Positions 44,881-54,668 of a DNA stretch of 64,000 bases are shown in pieces. The notes under the pieces were generated by a model, which had not been told where the DNA came from, searched no databases, and was given only the letters and a program-made list of their open reading frames with translations. The position numbers and the translations under genes were made by a program. The stretch lies in the NCBI RefSeq assembly GCF_014282275.1, contig NZ_VFIA01000009.1, positions 124,001-188,000 on the forward strand, given 5' to 3'. Position 1 is the first letter of the stretch. Each line of letters begins with the position of its first letter. Origin of the DNA: Spirosoma utsteinense (GTDB lineage Bacteria; Bacteroidota; Bacteroidia; Cytophagales; Spirosomataceae).

Positions 44881-47211
44881 ATGACACCCCACCCGAAAGC
44901 TGCTGACACCCCAGAAAAGGAATCCTTTTTGCTGGCTATTCTGAATCAGTCGCCTACCCCCATGCTTGCCTTCGAACCACTCCACGATGGTCAGGGTACG
45001 ATAGATGATTTTCGGGTGAATTTTGCGAATGGAGCAGCCGAGCGAATGACATTTATGTCGCTCGCCGACATGCGAAAAGTCTCTTTGCTGCAAACCTGTC
45101 CATCGGCAGGTCCACTGGGGTTGATCGATCGGCTGGTGCACGTGGTCAAGTCAGGCGAGGAAGTGCGGGATGAAATCTATGTTGACTTTCTCGATGTATG
45201 GATCGATGTATCGGTCACTCCTCTGGCCCGTGGATTTGTGGCAACACTCCTCGATATAACAGCTCGCAAACGGGCCGAAGCTGAGTTGGAAGAGCGGGGG
45301 CGACGGCTGCAGGGAGTGCTTGATGCGTCCATGAACGGAATCATTACCTATGTGGCTGTTCGGGCGCAATCTAAGGACGGGAAACAGGGTTCGATTGTCG
45401 ATTTTCAGTTTCAAACCATTAACCGGGCCGCTATGAACGTACTGGGGCTGACAGAAAATCCGGTTGGCATGAACATGCTGAGCCTGTTTCCGTCGTTGAT
45501 AGCGCATGATTTCTTTGATCAGTACATTGACGTTGTTGAAACCGGTAATCCATTGCGGTTTGAGACAGATTACAGCGACGGAAAAGGAGCGGAAGGGTGG
45601 TACGATGTAGCGGTTGCCAAGCTGGACGATGGCTTCGTGATCACGTTCAATGACATGACCTATCTGAAGAACGCCAAACAGGTGGAGCAGCAACAAACCG
45701 AGTTGGTAAATAGTGTGCTGGATGGAGCGATCAACAGTATCATTGCCTATGAAGCGATCCGTGATCCGGCAAGCGGAGTGATCTGCGATTTTAAAATCAT
45801 TCTGGCCAACCCTGCCGCTGAACACTACCTGGAGCGCCTTGGAACTGAGCTGATAGGGCAGAAACTCCTTACGCTATACCCCGAGGAGCTGGATATGGGC
45901 CTGATGGCGCGGTATGTGAACACGGTAGAAACCGGACAGCCGTTTCGAACCGAAGCCTTTTACCAGGATACCGCGACCTGGATCGATTTGTCGGGTTCGA
46001 AACTGGGCGATGGGCTCGTTGTGACTTTCTCAGATATTACCATAAACAAGCAGGCTGCGCTGGAACTGACGCAGCAGGCTGAATTTGTCAGCAAGCTTCT
46101 CGACGGTTCGTTGAATGGAGTAATGTCCAACGATCCTGTTTATGATGATCAGGGCGTCCTGATCGATTTGAGAATACTATCGGCCAACCAGGCTGCCGAG
46201 CTATACCTTGGGTCTTCGGAATGTGATCTGGTTGGAAAAAATCTACTGGAACTGTACCCCCAGCATATCGATATGGGTTTATTTGCCATGTATGAGCGTG
46301 TGCTGAGAACGAAACAACCAGAACGCATGGAAGCCTACCACCGAGCGGATGTGGAAGTCTGGCTCGATTCGTCGGCAACACCACTGGATGGCGATGGGTT
46401 AGTGATCTCGTTCATCGATATTACCGAACGCAAAAAAGCGCAGCGACAAGCCGATACACTGATTGGTGAATTGCGCAAGTCGAATGCTAACTTAGAACAG
46501 TTTGCCTATGTCGCCAGCCACGATCTACAGGAACCGCTGCGAAAAGTTATGGCTTTCGGCGATATCCTGCAGAAGCAATATTCGTCACTGCTGGACGAAA
46601 CCGGAGCCGACATGATCCGGCGTATGCAATCGGCCGCGGAACGGATGCAAATCCTGATTCGGGATCTGCTGACGTTTTCCCGGGTAACGAGCAACAGTGA
46701 CGAATTTTGCCCGGTCGACCTTAGCGCTGTAGTCAGGGATGTACTTACCGATCTTGACACTACAGTCATTGAAAAAGGGGCACGTGCTGAGATCGATTCA
46801 CTGCCGACTATCAAGGGTGATGCGTTGCAATGGCGGCAGTTGTTCCAGAATCTGCTCAGCAACGCCCTTAAATTCACCCGTGCCGAAACTATACCACATA
46901 TCCGGATTACCTACACGAAAGTCAACACGCCGGAACCCGGCTTCGCTACACTCGTTCCCGTCGATTTACTGACCCTCGCTTACCATCGCATCGATGTAAG
47001 CGATAATGGCATTGGTTTCGAGTCTCAATATGCCGAGCAGATCTTTCAGCTGTTCCAGCGGTTACACACCCGTTCACACTATACCGGAACCGGAATTGGT
47101 CTGTCGATTGTACAGAAAGTGGTTGAAAATCATCGGGGGTATATACAGGCTCAGGGACGGCCGGGTGAGGGGTCTGTGTTTACGATTTTATTGCCTATAG
47201 GCAACGTATAG
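44881..47211 (+). CDS. Multi-PAS sensor histidine kinase
   Basis: 776 residues, no membrane segment, so a cytoplasmic sensor. Four PAS-like modules in tandem (about 15-130, 140-265, 275-395 and 400-520), each ending in a D-I-T or D-M-T strand; modules 3 and 4 are closely similar (LYPEELDMGL versus LYPQHIDMGL). HisKA with H547 (ASHDLQEPL), then HATPase_c with N-box NALKF, G1 DNGIGF and G2 GTGIGLSI. The C-terminal part resembles phytochrome-type kinases. The signal is unknown. The RR at 47374 follows after 162 nt. Confidence 0.94.
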   Translation: MTPHPKAADTPEKESFLLAILNQSPTPMLAFEPLHDGQGTIDDFRVNFANGAAERMTFMSLADMRKVSLLQTCPSAGPLGLIDRLVHVVKSGEEVRDEIYVDFLDVWIDVSVTPLARGFVATLLDITARKRAEAELEERGRRLQGVLDASMNGIITYVAVRAQSKDGKQGSIVDFQFQTINRAAMNVLGLTENPVGMNMLSLFPSLIAHDFFDQYIDVVETGNPLRFETDYSDGKGAEGWYDVAVAKLDDGFVITFNDMTYLKNAKQVEQQQTELVNSVLDGAINSIIAYEAIRDPASGVICDFKIILANPAAEHYLERLGTELIGQKLLTLYPEELDMGLMARYVNTVETGQPFRTEAFYQDTATWIDLSGSKLGDGLVVTFSDITINKQAALELTQQAEFVSKLLDGSLNGVMSNDPVYDDQGVLIDLRILSANQAAELYLGSSECDLVGKNLLELYPQHIDMGLFAMYERVLRTKQPERMEAYHRADVEVWLDSSATPLDGDGLVISFIDITERKKAQRQADTLIGELRKSNANLEQFAYVASHDLQEPLRKVMAFGDILQKQYSSLLDETGADMIRRMQSAAERMQILIRDLLTFSRVTSNSDEFCPVDLSAVVRDVLTDLDTTVIEKGARAEIDSLPTIKGDALQWRQLFQNLLSNALKFTRAETIPHIRITYTKVNTPEPGFATLVPVDLLTLAYHRIDVSDNGIGFESQYAEQIFQLFQRLHTRSHYTGTGIGLSIVQKVVENHRGYIQAQGRPGEGSVFTILLPIGNV

Positions 47212-47373
47212 TGTCTCGTTTTTGTCTATTTTTGATGACTAATAGTTATTCTCTTTTCTTTAAGTAGATTTTCTTTCTGTATTTAGCTTTTCGTTACGAA
47301 TAAACTACTGACGCCTGGGTCAGTATAAAGAATTTCCAGCGCTTTCCGTAACATTGACTACTAAACCGAACGT

Positions 47374-47811
47374 ATGCACCGTAAGCTTACAATGACTATT
47401 TTAATCGCCGACGATGATGCGGATGATCGTATGTTTTTGGAGCAGGCCATGCGCCAGAATGGATACGATCAGGGAATTCAGTTTGTGGAGGATGGCGAAG
47501 ATCTGATGGAATATTTGCGCAGGCAGGGGCGTTATAATGAAGTAAATGCTCCCTGGCCGAATATGCTTATTCTGGATCTTAATATGCCCCGGAAAAACGG
47601 ATTTCAGGCGCTTTCAGAAATCAAGGACGATCCTAAACTGCGTCGTTTGCCCGTGATCGTTATGACAACGTCATCGGCTGATGAAGATGTCCTGAAGACT
47701 TATAATCTAGGGGTTAATTCATTTGTAACGAAGCCGTTTAATTTTAACCGACTTGTTGAAATGGTAGGTACGCTTAAAACGTACTGGATGGATACCGTCA
47801 AACTGCCGTAA
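47374..47811 (+). CDS. Response regulator, Rcp1-like receiver
   Basis: 145 residues; the start at 47392 (MTILIADDD) is a good alternative. A single receiver domain with acidic D13-D14-D15, phosphoacceptor D68 (LILDLN), the insert PRKNGFQAL and switch K-P in TKPFNF. The long loop before D68 is typical of Rcp1-type regulators that partner with PAS or phytochrome histidine kinases such as the gene just upstream. No output domain. Confidence 0.92.
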   Translation: MHRKLTMTILIADDDADDRMFLEQAMRQNGYDQGIQFVEDGEDLMEYLRRQGRYNEVNAPWPNMLILDLNMPRKNGFQALSEIKDDPKLRRLPVIVMTTSSADEDVLKTYNLGVNSFVTKPFNFNRLVEMVGTLKTYWMDTVKLP

Positions 47812-47915
47812 GCAACCTGAATGGCTGCCAGCACTTACTACAAGCTGCATGGACTTTTTTTGACTTTTGTACTTAGTCAGTAGACAAGTATAGACTGCTC
47901 ATTATTTTTTACTCA

Positions 47916-49400
47916 ATGTTTATGAATGCTGTCGCTCCCCCGCTCGACATCGCTGAACCCAAAACAGTGATTCGTGTCTTACTCGTTGAAGACGACGAAG
48001 ACGATTATATGTTGACACGGGCGCTGGTCTCGGCCAGGGAAAATGCCAACATCAAACTTGACTGGGTAGATAGTTACGACCGTGCGCTGAGCATGATCGG
48101 GACCAATGCACATGATGTATATCTGGTCGATTACCGCCTTGGACACCAAACCGGTACCAACCTTATTCAGGAAGCGTTTCTGATGGGGTGCCGCGCCCCC
48201 ATGATTCTGCTCACGGGGCAGGATGATCTTACCGTCGACCAATCGGCGCTGGAACTGGGTGCTGCCGATTATCTGGTAAAAGGCCGTATCGATGCCCAAC
48301 TGCTCGGCCGGAGTATTCGCTATGCCCTGCGCCAGGCCAGTGTATTAGCTGAAGTAGCCCAAAAAGAGAACAAATACCGCTCCCTGTTCGAACGATCCAT
48401 CGATGCTATTTTCGTTGCCAACAACGAGATGCATTTCCAGGATGCGAACCCCTCCGTGGAGCGTCTGCTGGGCTACAGCCGCGACGAGTTGAGGCAACTG
48501 AATCCCGCCCGGCTGTTTGCCGACCTGAACTGCCTGCGTGAACTTCGGTTCAACGTGCGTGAACATGGCCAGATCAAAGACTTCGAAGCGGTGCTCATTA
48601 CCAAGAACAAACGCAAACGCATTTGCCTGATCTCGGTCTGGGCCGTTGATGATGTCGTTGGCCGGCCCGAGTGGTACCAGGGTATCGTACGCGATGTTAC
48701 GGATCAAAAACGGGCGCAGCAGGATTTGATCCTGGCCGAAAAACTGACCATGACGGGTAAAATTGCCCGTAGCATTGCCCACGAAGTTCGAAATCCGCTG
48801 ACGAACCTCAGTCTTGCCCTGGAACAGTTAAAGGATGAACTGGATACAGACAGTGAGTACATCACCATGTTTACCGATATCATTGGCCGGAACGTAGACC
48901 GTATTGGCCAGCTGATCACGGAAATGCTCAATTCCTCCAAACCGCGGGAACTCGACCGTAAACGGCAGGATTTCAATGTTATCGTGAAATCTACCCTGCA
49001 ACTCGTGGCTGACCGGATCAAGCTCAAACGCATGCGGCTCGAAACCAGCTTCGATACCAATGACTGTGCAGCGCTGCTGGATAGCGATCAGGTAAAAACA
49101 GCATTACTCAATATTCTGGTCAATGCCGTTGAGGCCATGGAAGAAGGGAAAGGGATTCTTACCGTCAGGACAGGATCTACGGAAGATAATCGCGTCTATG
49201 TGGAAGTGGCTGACAATGGGGGTGGCATCAGCGATGCCGACCGGCAACGTCTGTTCGATCCGTTCTTTACCGGTAAATCGGGTGGCATGGGCCTTGGCCT
49301 GACCGCTACACAAAATATTATTAACAGCCATAAAGGCTCCATTGAGGTCGATAGTTTACTGGGGCAGGGAACTACCTTCAAACTGTACTTTCCCAGATAG
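47916..49400 (+). CDS. Receiver-PAS-histidine kinase protein
   Basis: 494 residues. N-terminal receiver (about 18-140) with D72 as phosphoacceptor; PAS domain (about 150-265) ending in IVRDVTDQ; HisKA with H289 (SIAHEVRNPL); HATPase_c with NAVEAMEEG, DNGGGIS and GMGLGLT. With the receiver at the N-terminus the kinase is likely controlled by phosphotransfer from another kinase, for instance the 44881 product via the 47374 regulator (inference). It ends with a clear terminator. Confidence 0.94.
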   Translation: MFMNAVAPPLDIAEPKTVIRVLLVEDDEDDYMLTRALVSARENANIKLDWVDSYDRALSMIGTNAHDVYLVDYRLGHQTGTNLIQEAFLMGCRAPMILLTGQDDLTVDQSALELGAADYLVKGRIDAQLLGRSIRYALRQASVLAEVAQKENKYRSLFERSIDAIFVANNEMHFQDANPSVERLLGYSRDELRQLNPARLFADLNCLRELRFNVREHGQIKDFEAVLITKNKRKRICLISVWAVDDVVGRPEWYQGIVRDVTDQKRAQQDLILAEKLTMTGKIARSIAHEVRNPLTNLSLALEQLKDELDTDSEYITMFTDIIGRNVDRIGQLITEMLNSSKPRELDRKRQDFNVIVKSTLQLVADRIKLKRMRLETSFDTNDCAALLDSDQVKTALLNILVNAVEAMEEGKGILTVRTGSTEDNRVYVEVADNGGGISDADRQRLFDPFFTGKSGGMGLGLTATQNIINSHKGSIEVDSLLGQGTTFKLYFPR

Positions 49401-49446
49401 TTGAAAGACAGTCCCGTTAGCCAATCGTAAACAACTGGAAAATTGA

Positions 49447-49474
49447 AACCAACTCATATAGAGTTGGTTTTTTT
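49447..49474 (+). terminator. Intrinsic terminator of the signalling block
   Basis: AACCAACTC, loop ATATA, GAGTTGGTT and a run of T to 49474: a perfect 9-bp stem with U tract. Confidence 0.92.
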
Positions 49475-49645
49475 GTGGGTTTTCAGCTGTGTAAAAACAT
49501 ACACACATTATAGTGAGTGTCCCCAAATATACACACTTTACTAACGGCCTTTCCTGCTCATCTTGCTTAAAATAAGATATCTATTCAGTTGACTATCAGT
49601 AGGTTATTGATGGTGATTTGGGTTGCTTATCAGTGTGAATAGATA

Positions 49646-49661
49646 TGGCACAGTTTAAGCA
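49646..49661 (+). promoter_or_regulatory. Possible sigma-54 type promoter before the 75-residue protein gene
   Basis: TGGCACAGTTTAAGCA: GG at 49647-49648 and GC at 49659-49660 have the required 12-nt offset and the -24 box is perfect; the -12 box reads AAGC rather than TTGC. Transcription would start only about 4 nt before the ATG at 49676. Confidence 0.35.
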
Positions 49662-49675
49662 CATAGTAAATTAGT

Positions 49676-49903
49676 ATGACAACTATCCCCATGTGGACAC
49701 CTTCTCATTTTCCGGCAGCGATGCGTTCGCTTAACCCTAGTACTCGCGCAAAAGCAATCGAAATTGCTAACCACTTACTGGAACAAGGGCAACTCGACCC
49801 ACAACGCATAGTAACGGTCAGCGTTGTTGAAGCGCGTCGCTGGGCACGCCTTGATCGGATGGAAACGGAGAGTGCAGGGGTTCAGTTACGATCATACGTA
49901 TAG
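49676..49903 (+). CDS. Small hypothetical protein with a KAIEIAN motif
   Basis: 75 residues, mostly helical. The segment AMRSLNPSTRAKAIEIANHLLEQG followed by an A-R-R-W near residue 55 resembles a group of short uncharacterised proteins whose members begin W-x-x-x-x-(Y/F)-P and carry RxKAIEIANxLL. I recall the pattern but not a function. It lies 34 nt ahead of the copper-binding protein gene in the same direction, so the pair may form a unit. Confidence 0.7.
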   Translation: MTTIPMWTPSHFPAAMRSLNPSTRAKAIEIANHLLEQGQLDPQRIVTVSVVEARRWARLDRMETESAGVQLRSYV

Positions 49904-49937
49904 GTCTTTCAAACCCCTCTTAAACTAACCTCTTGCT

Positions 49938-50351
49938 ATGATCTGGAAGAAAACTATCTACGATTCACTAACCAGTTGCGCCACGCTCTGTGACGAATTT
50001 GCTACCGAATGTTCACGCTCGGAAGACATCGAAAACTGGTATAGAAGCATTTTCCTTAGTCTTGACTGCGCCGACATGTGCCGCCAGCTGGCAATGCTTT
50101 ATGTTCGGGGTTCGGAAAACACCCGGTTATTGGCAAAGGCTTGTATTGAAGTGTGTGAAAAGTGTGCACAGGAGGTAAACGGTTTCGAAACACAGCGCTG
50201 TCGTCAGGTCTATGCGCTTTGTCAGCAAACAATTTCGAGTTGTGTCGGTATTCTGGATATGGCTCATCATAGTGAAGCGTCCAATACGCCTGCTTTTACC
50301 CCTGCAACACTGTTTTACGGAATCGACCTTCGCGAAACACTTTACAATTAA
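49938..50351 (+). CDS. Four-helix bundle copper-binding protein (DUF326/Csp-like)
   Basis: 137 residues with a dozen cysteines spaced in helical patterns (CATLC, CADMC, CIEVCEKC, CRQVYALC and so on), as in cytosolic copper storage proteins and ferredoxin-like DUF326 proteins. Family members bind many Cu(I) ions inside a four-helix bundle. No signal peptide, so cytosolic. The C-terminal tail (TPAFTPATLFYGIDL) is outside the usual bundle. Confidence 0.85.
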   Translation: MIWKKTIYDSLTSCATLCDEFATECSRSEDIENWYRSIFLSLDCADMCRQLAMLYVRGSENTRLLAKACIEVCEKCAQEVNGFETQRCRQVYALCQQTISSCVGILDMAHHSEASNTPAFTPATLFYGIDLRETLYN

Positions 50352-50451
50352 CAATTAGTTATAGTCGTAAGGCGTAAGCTGGATGTCTCAGGCGAAACCG
50401 CTTGCGTCGACCGCTTACGCTTCACGTTTTTTTACCTACACGCATTACGTT

Positions 50452-50955
50452 ATGGAAAGCAAACCACAGAAGAACGAACAAATGAGTAAAGTCCGCGATA
50501 TGGTTGAAGAAATTCGCATCGCAATGATGACCACCGTGGATGATCAGGGTAATCTTGTAAGTCGGCCTATGGCTGCGTTACAGTTCGATGAAGAAGGCAA
50601 CGTTTGGTTCTTTACGCAGCGTACATCGCCTAAAGTCGATCAGATCGAACAGAATGAGAGACGGGTCAATGTAGCCTTTGCTTCTGTCAGTGATGCCGAT
50701 TATGTGTCTATATCAGGTGTTGCCAATGAGGTAGACGACCGGGCTAAAATAGACGAGCTATGGAACCCGCAGGCTAAAGCCTGGTTCCCGAAAGGTAAGG
50801 ATGACCCAGAACTGACATTGCTTAAAGTACACACTCAGATGGCCGAATACTGGGATTCGAATGACAGCACTATGGTGCGTTTGTTTCAGCAAGCAGCAGC
50901 CGTCGTGACGGGTAATCCGCCTAAAATGGGTGAAAACGAGAAGGTATATAATTAA
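50452..50955 (+). CDS. Pyridoxamine 5'-phosphate oxidase family protein (general stress protein 26-like)
   Basis: 167 residues from the ATG at 50452; the open frame further upstream (from 50383) is spanned by a short GTAAGC-type hairpin and is not coding-like. Split-barrel flavin-binding fold: RIAMMTTVDDQGNLVSRPM, then VWFFTQRTSPKVDQI. The proteins bind FMN or F420-like cofactors and appear in stress regulons; the substrate is unknown. Position next to a copper-binding protein and other stress genes fits that pattern. Confidence 0.88.
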   Translation: MESKPQKNEQMSKVRDMVEEIRIAMMTTVDDQGNLVSRPMAALQFDEEGNVWFFTQRTSPKVDQIEQNERRVNVAFASVSDADYVSISGVANEVDDRAKIDELWNPQAKAWFPKGKDDPELTLLKVHTQMAEYWDSNDSTMVRLFQQAAAVVTGNPPKMGENEKVYN

Positions 50956-51022
50956 CGGGCAACTAAATGAATGAGTGAATCAGTGAGCCACCAAGGCTTG
51001 ATGGTTCACTCATTTGCATTTT

Positions 51023-51751
51023 ATGATTGTAACTCAAACGGATACGGGCTGGCAGATAATCAACCAGCAAGCACATGGGCTGCTGGCAGTTCAGGCGGCT
51101 CTGCGCTGGCAAATCGATAAACGACCCGTCCACTGGATTGAAACCCTGATTGCGCTGACGGAACACGACGATGGGCAGGATCCCTGGGAAGGACGCAACC
51201 ATCTGACCACGGCGGGCGCGCCGTTGCCTTTCCAGATTCCGGAATATTCCGTAAAGCAGTGCTATAAGATGATCGAAATCGGCCTGCAGAAAAGTCGTTG
51301 GAATGCGCTGATGCTATCCATGCATACTACATTTCTCTACGAATCCAAACGGGGTGCCGACAAGGCGCTGGATACGTTCCTGGACCAGCAGGCGGGCAAT
51401 CAGCTTAAGTGGCGTAAGCAATATAACGCATCGAAAGCAGAAGCGGCTTATGCCTATGCGTTCGTTCAATGGTGCGATGCCCTTTCGCTGGTGCTATGCC
51501 TGGATCAGGTGCAGCCCGAAGGCCGACAGCTGGAAGTGAGCAAGGGGCCGGATGGTATACCTTATTTCATTTTTCAGCATCCAGACGAATCGTTGGGTAT
51601 GAGCCCCTGGCCGTTTGCCGAATCGGACTTTACCATTCATGTAGAAACATTTTCGCTGCCGCAACTCGTTTTTCAGGACGATACCGAGCTATACAACGCG
51701 ATGCAGGACGCGCCAATGGTGCTGAAAGAATGGACGTTTCGTAAAGGATAA
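51023..51751 (+). CDS. DUF3891 family protein
   Basis: 242 residues from the ATG at 51023, preferred to the TTG at 51014. Begins MIVTQTDTGWQIINQQAHG, the family opening, in which the His and downstream acid residues (HDDG at about 50) suggest an HD-like metal site. The function is unknown. The rest is helical with a C-terminal QLVFQDDTELYNAM segment. It ends at a bidirectional terminator shared with glgX. Confidence 0.8.
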   Translation: MIVTQTDTGWQIINQQAHGLLAVQAALRWQIDKRPVHWIETLIALTEHDDGQDPWEGRNHLTTAGAPLPFQIPEYSVKQCYKMIEIGLQKSRWNALMLSMHTTFLYESKRGADKALDTFLDQQAGNQLKWRKQYNASKAEAAYAYAFVQWCDALSLVLCLDQVQPEGRQLEVSKGPDGIPYFIFQHPDESLGMSPWPFAESDFTIHVETFSLPQLVFQDDTELYNAMQDAPMVLKEWTFRKG

Positions 51752-51766
51752 GTGGTGTACAGTATA

Positions 51767-51822
51767 AAAGAGCAGGCTGATTTGTTTATGGCATAATGCC
51801 CAAACAAATCAGCCTGCTCTTT
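51767..51822. terminator. Bidirectional terminator between DUF3891 gene and glgX
   Basis: Perfect 21-bp arms 51767-51787 and 51802-51822 with an inner GGCAT/ATGCC pair in the loop region. AAA and TTT runs at both ends suit both directions. Convergent genes end 16 nt and 24 nt away. Confidence 0.85.
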
Positions 51823-51845
51823 CTATTGCCTGCTAAAGGGTACGA

Positions 51846-53957
51846 TTAGCGCAGCCGGAGCAGTACAGATGAGCGGCCGGGGACTACATACTCATGGCCT
51901 CCTTTAACGTCTTTCCAATCCGGCGTAAGCTGGCCCGTCGAGGTGTCGACAACAACTTCCCAGGAGGAGGTTTTACGCCCAATTTTAGGGAGCATAAACG
52001 GGACATCGTCCCAGTAGGCATTCAGGATCCACAGCAACTGTTCGTCACCAATAGCCTGACCATCCTCCGTTTGCTCATCGACCCGTAACCCATCGATAAA
52101 CAGAGCCAGACAATGCGTATGCGGGTTATTGAAGTCATCTTCTGTCATCTCTTGCCCATCAGGCCGCATGTAAGCAACCTGCTCGTTACCAAAGAACTTT
52201 CGCCGGCTTAGCAGCGGTATTTCCCGGCGCAGACTGGTCAGCTGGCTCGTGAAATCGAAAAGAGCCTGTTGCTTCTCATCCCAATTCCAGTTCATCCAGC
52301 TAATCTCACTGTCCTGATTGTAGCCGTTGTTGTTGCCATGCTGTGTGCGGCCACATTCGTCGCCCATGACCAGCATCGGTGTTCCCTGACTGAGTAGCAT
52401 GGTTGCCAAGAAGTTACGTTTCTGCCGTTCGCGCAGGTCATTGATGGCCACCTCGTCAGTTGGACCTTCGACTCCGCAGTTCCAACTCATGTTATCGTTC
52501 GAGCCGTCGCGGTTGTCTTCGCCGTTGGCTTCGTTATGCTTGTCATTGTAACTAACCAGGTCATTGAGCGTAAACCCATCGTGGGCAGTAATCAGGTTTA
52601 CGCTGTTGGCTGGCGAGCGACCATCGCTGTAGAGGTCGGGGCTGCCCAGCAACCGAAGGGTGGTTTCCCGCGCTTTGCCCTCGTCGCCTTTCCAGAAGCC
52701 CCGGAGGGTATCGCGGTATTTTCCGTTCCACTCCGACCAGCGAACCGGGAAATCACCAACCTGATAGGACTGAATATCCCAGGGTTCGGCAATAAGTTTC
52801 ACCTGTGCCAGAATCGGGTCCTGTGCCACTGTATCGAGGAATGACGAAACCCGACCAACTTCTTCATCGGTACGCACAAGCGCCGATGCCAGATCGAACC
52901 GAAATCCATCGACGTGCATGTCCGTTACCCAATAACGAAGGCTATCCATTACCAGCTGCAAAGCGCGGGGATGGCTCATGTTAAAGGTATTGCCGGTGCC
53001 TGTATAATCCATGTAGTGTTCCGGACTATCGCCAACCTGGTGGTAATAGGCCCGGTTGTCAATACCCTGGAAAGAAAGCATAGGGCCAAAATGATTTCCT
53101 TCGGCGGTATGGTTATAAACCACATCGAGAATCACTTCGATACCCGCTTTGTGCAGACTTTTGACCATCTCTTTAAACTCCGTCACCTGCTGGCCTGCCA
53201 TACCGGACGACGAATAGGTGTTCTGCGGAGCAAAGAAACCAATGCTGTTGTAACCCCAGTAGCTCTCATCTGTATACTGATGAATCGGTAGCAGTTCAAC
53301 AGCCGTGATGCCCAATTTCGTCAGGTAATCGATACTTTCGGTCGTTCCCAGACCGGCATAGGTGCCCCGAATAGACTTGTCGATCGTCGGGTGCGTATGC
53401 GTAAACCCTTTTACGTGCATCTCATAAATCACGGAGCGATGCATGGGTATGGACGGAGCAGCGTCACCGTCCCAATCGAAATCTGTGTCGATAACGACCG
53501 ATTTAGGCATAGAAGGGCCGCTATCTTCCTCGCTTTTGATGAGGTAACGGTCTTCCGATTTGTTTTTGTAGTCGTAACCCAGCCAGGCATCATTATGATT
53601 GATGGGCGCGTTGATAGCCCGCGCGTACGGGTCGAGCAATAATTTATTGGCGTTGAAGAAGCTGCCTAATTTAGGGTCGTAAGGACCATCGATACGAAAT
53701 CCATAAAGCTGACCCGGTTGCAGACCGTCGACATAAATGTGCCAAACCAGATCAGTTTGCTCTATCAGGGGTATACGTGTCGTTTCAGATGAAGGATCGG
53801 CTGGATCGTACAGGCATAAATAGACGGCAGTAGCGTTTTCGCTGAACAAAGCAAAGTTGACGCCTTCGCCATCATAAGTAGCACCCAGGGGGTAAGGCTT
53901 GCCCGGTTTTGTTTGAATTGGCTCTGGAGCAGGAGCCGTTTTTTGTTGCTTACTCAT
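51846..53957 (-). CDS. glgX: Glycogen debranching enzyme
   Basis: 703 residues from the ATG at 53957; 13 upstream codons lack family sequence. GH13 isoamylase type: N-terminal CBM48 (about 20-130, with YPLGATYDGEGVNFALFS), then the barrel with DVVYNHT, nucleophile Asp in DGFRFDLA, acid Glu in LIAEPWD and the NLITAHDGFT region. It removes alpha-1,6 branches left by phosphorylase. No other glg genes lie nearby. It lies 142 nt after the terminator of the stress operon. Confidence 0.96.
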   Translation of the reverse strand: MSKQQKTAPAPEPIQTKPGKPYPLGATYDGEGVNFALFSENATAVYLCLYDPADPSSETTRIPLIEQTDLVWHIYVDGLQPGQLYGFRIDGPYDPKLGSFFNANKLLLDPYARAINAPINHNDAWLGYDYKNKSEDRYLIKSEEDSGPSMPKSVVIDTDFDWDGDAAPSIPMHRSVIYEMHVKGFTHTHPTIDKSIRGTYAGLGTTESIDYLTKLGITAVELLPIHQYTDESYWGYNSIGFFAPQNTYSSSGMAGQQVTEFKEMVKSLHKAGIEVILDVVYNHTAEGNHFGPMLSFQGIDNRAYYHQVGDSPEHYMDYTGTGNTFNMSHPRALQLVMDSLRYWVTDMHVDGFRFDLASALVRTDEEVGRVSSFLDTVAQDPILAQVKLIAEPWDIQSYQVGDFPVRWSEWNGKYRDTLRGFWKGDEGKARETTLRLLGSPDLYSDGRSPANSVNLITAHDGFTLNDLVSYNDKHNEANGEDNRDGSNDNMSWNCGVEGPTDEVAINDLRERQKRNFLATMLLSQGTPMLVMGDECGRTQHGNNNGYNQDSEISWMNWNWDEKQQALFDFTSQLTSLRREIPLLSRRKFFGNEQVAYMRPDGQEMTEDDFNNPHTHCLALFIDGLRVDEQTEDGQAIGDEQLLWILNAYWDDVPFMLPKIGRKTSSWEVVVDTSTGQLTPDWKDVKGGHEYVVPGRSSVLLRLR

Positions 53958-54097
53958 AACGTGATTTTCAGGAATGGTTTTTAATCCAATTAACATCCTT
54001 GCCTGAGATTAACCACCTGTAAGAGAGAATGGTTTTTTTAGAAAGAGTAGCGGGTTAATGCTAAATAAAGTCAATAGGATTAGTAGATTAAAAACAA

Positions 54098-54127
54098 AAA
54101 AGCCTACCCTCAATGAGAGTAGGCTTT
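54098..54127 (-). terminator. Terminator of the OmpA-DUF2945-DUF3140-DUF2383 operon
   Basis: On the minus strand AAAGCCTACTC, an internal loop region, then GGGTAGGCTTT followed by TTT: a stem of about 12 bp with one mismatch, 17 nt after the stop of the last gene. Confidence 0.75.
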
Positions 54128-54143
54128 CCGATCCCACCATTCA

Positions 54144-54599
54144 CTACACTACCAAGGCCAAACGAGCCATCGACGCGTGCGCCGAGTCGATGCTCTGTTT
54201 CTGACGCAGCAATAATTCGCGCGTACTGGCAACTAAATCGGTCTCCTGTAAAACGGAGTTATAATTTTCGAGGGCATCTTTATCACCTCGTTGACATTCT
54301 TGTACAGTTGCTTTGTCATCATCGCTGGCGAACGTAGATTTTATGTTGATCCAGGCCCGATGCAGGTCAGCCGCCAAGCTGGTACCATTGTCAGACTCGC
54401 CACCGAGCGACCGTATTTCGCGGTCTAATTCAGCCGCAAATTCACCACGCTGACGGGACTGAGCCAGAAACAGACTTTTCAGTTCTGTGTCTTTTACATT
54501 TTCAGCCGCTTCCTGATAACCTTTCTCGGCATCATGGTTACGAGTCAGTAATTTATTCAGCTGATCGAGAACTTCACCTCTTGTGTCTTTAACATTCAT
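54144..54599 (-). CDS. PA2169 family four-helix-bundle protein (DUF2383)
   Basis: 151 residues, almost all helical, with the ferritin-like repeats seen in the family: LNKLLTRNHDAEKGYQEAAENV, SLFLAQSRQRGEFAAELDREI, then LHRAWINIKS. Ferritin-like acidic and His residues are present, but metal binding is not established. Members respond to stress in several phyla. Last gene of the four-gene minus-strand operon. Confidence 0.92.
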   Translation of the reverse strand: MNVKDTRGEVLDQLNKLLTRNHDAEKGYQEAAENVKDTELKSLFLAQSRQRGEFAAELDREIRSLGGESDNGTSLAADLHRAWINIKSTFASDDDKATVQECQRGDKDALENYNSVLQETDLVASTRELLLRQKQSIDSAHASMARLALVV

Positions 54600-54668
54600 A
54601 ACGTTAAGTTGTTTGATTGTGTATTGAATTGCGTGAACTGATTATACTGAATAGGATTGTCTGATTCT

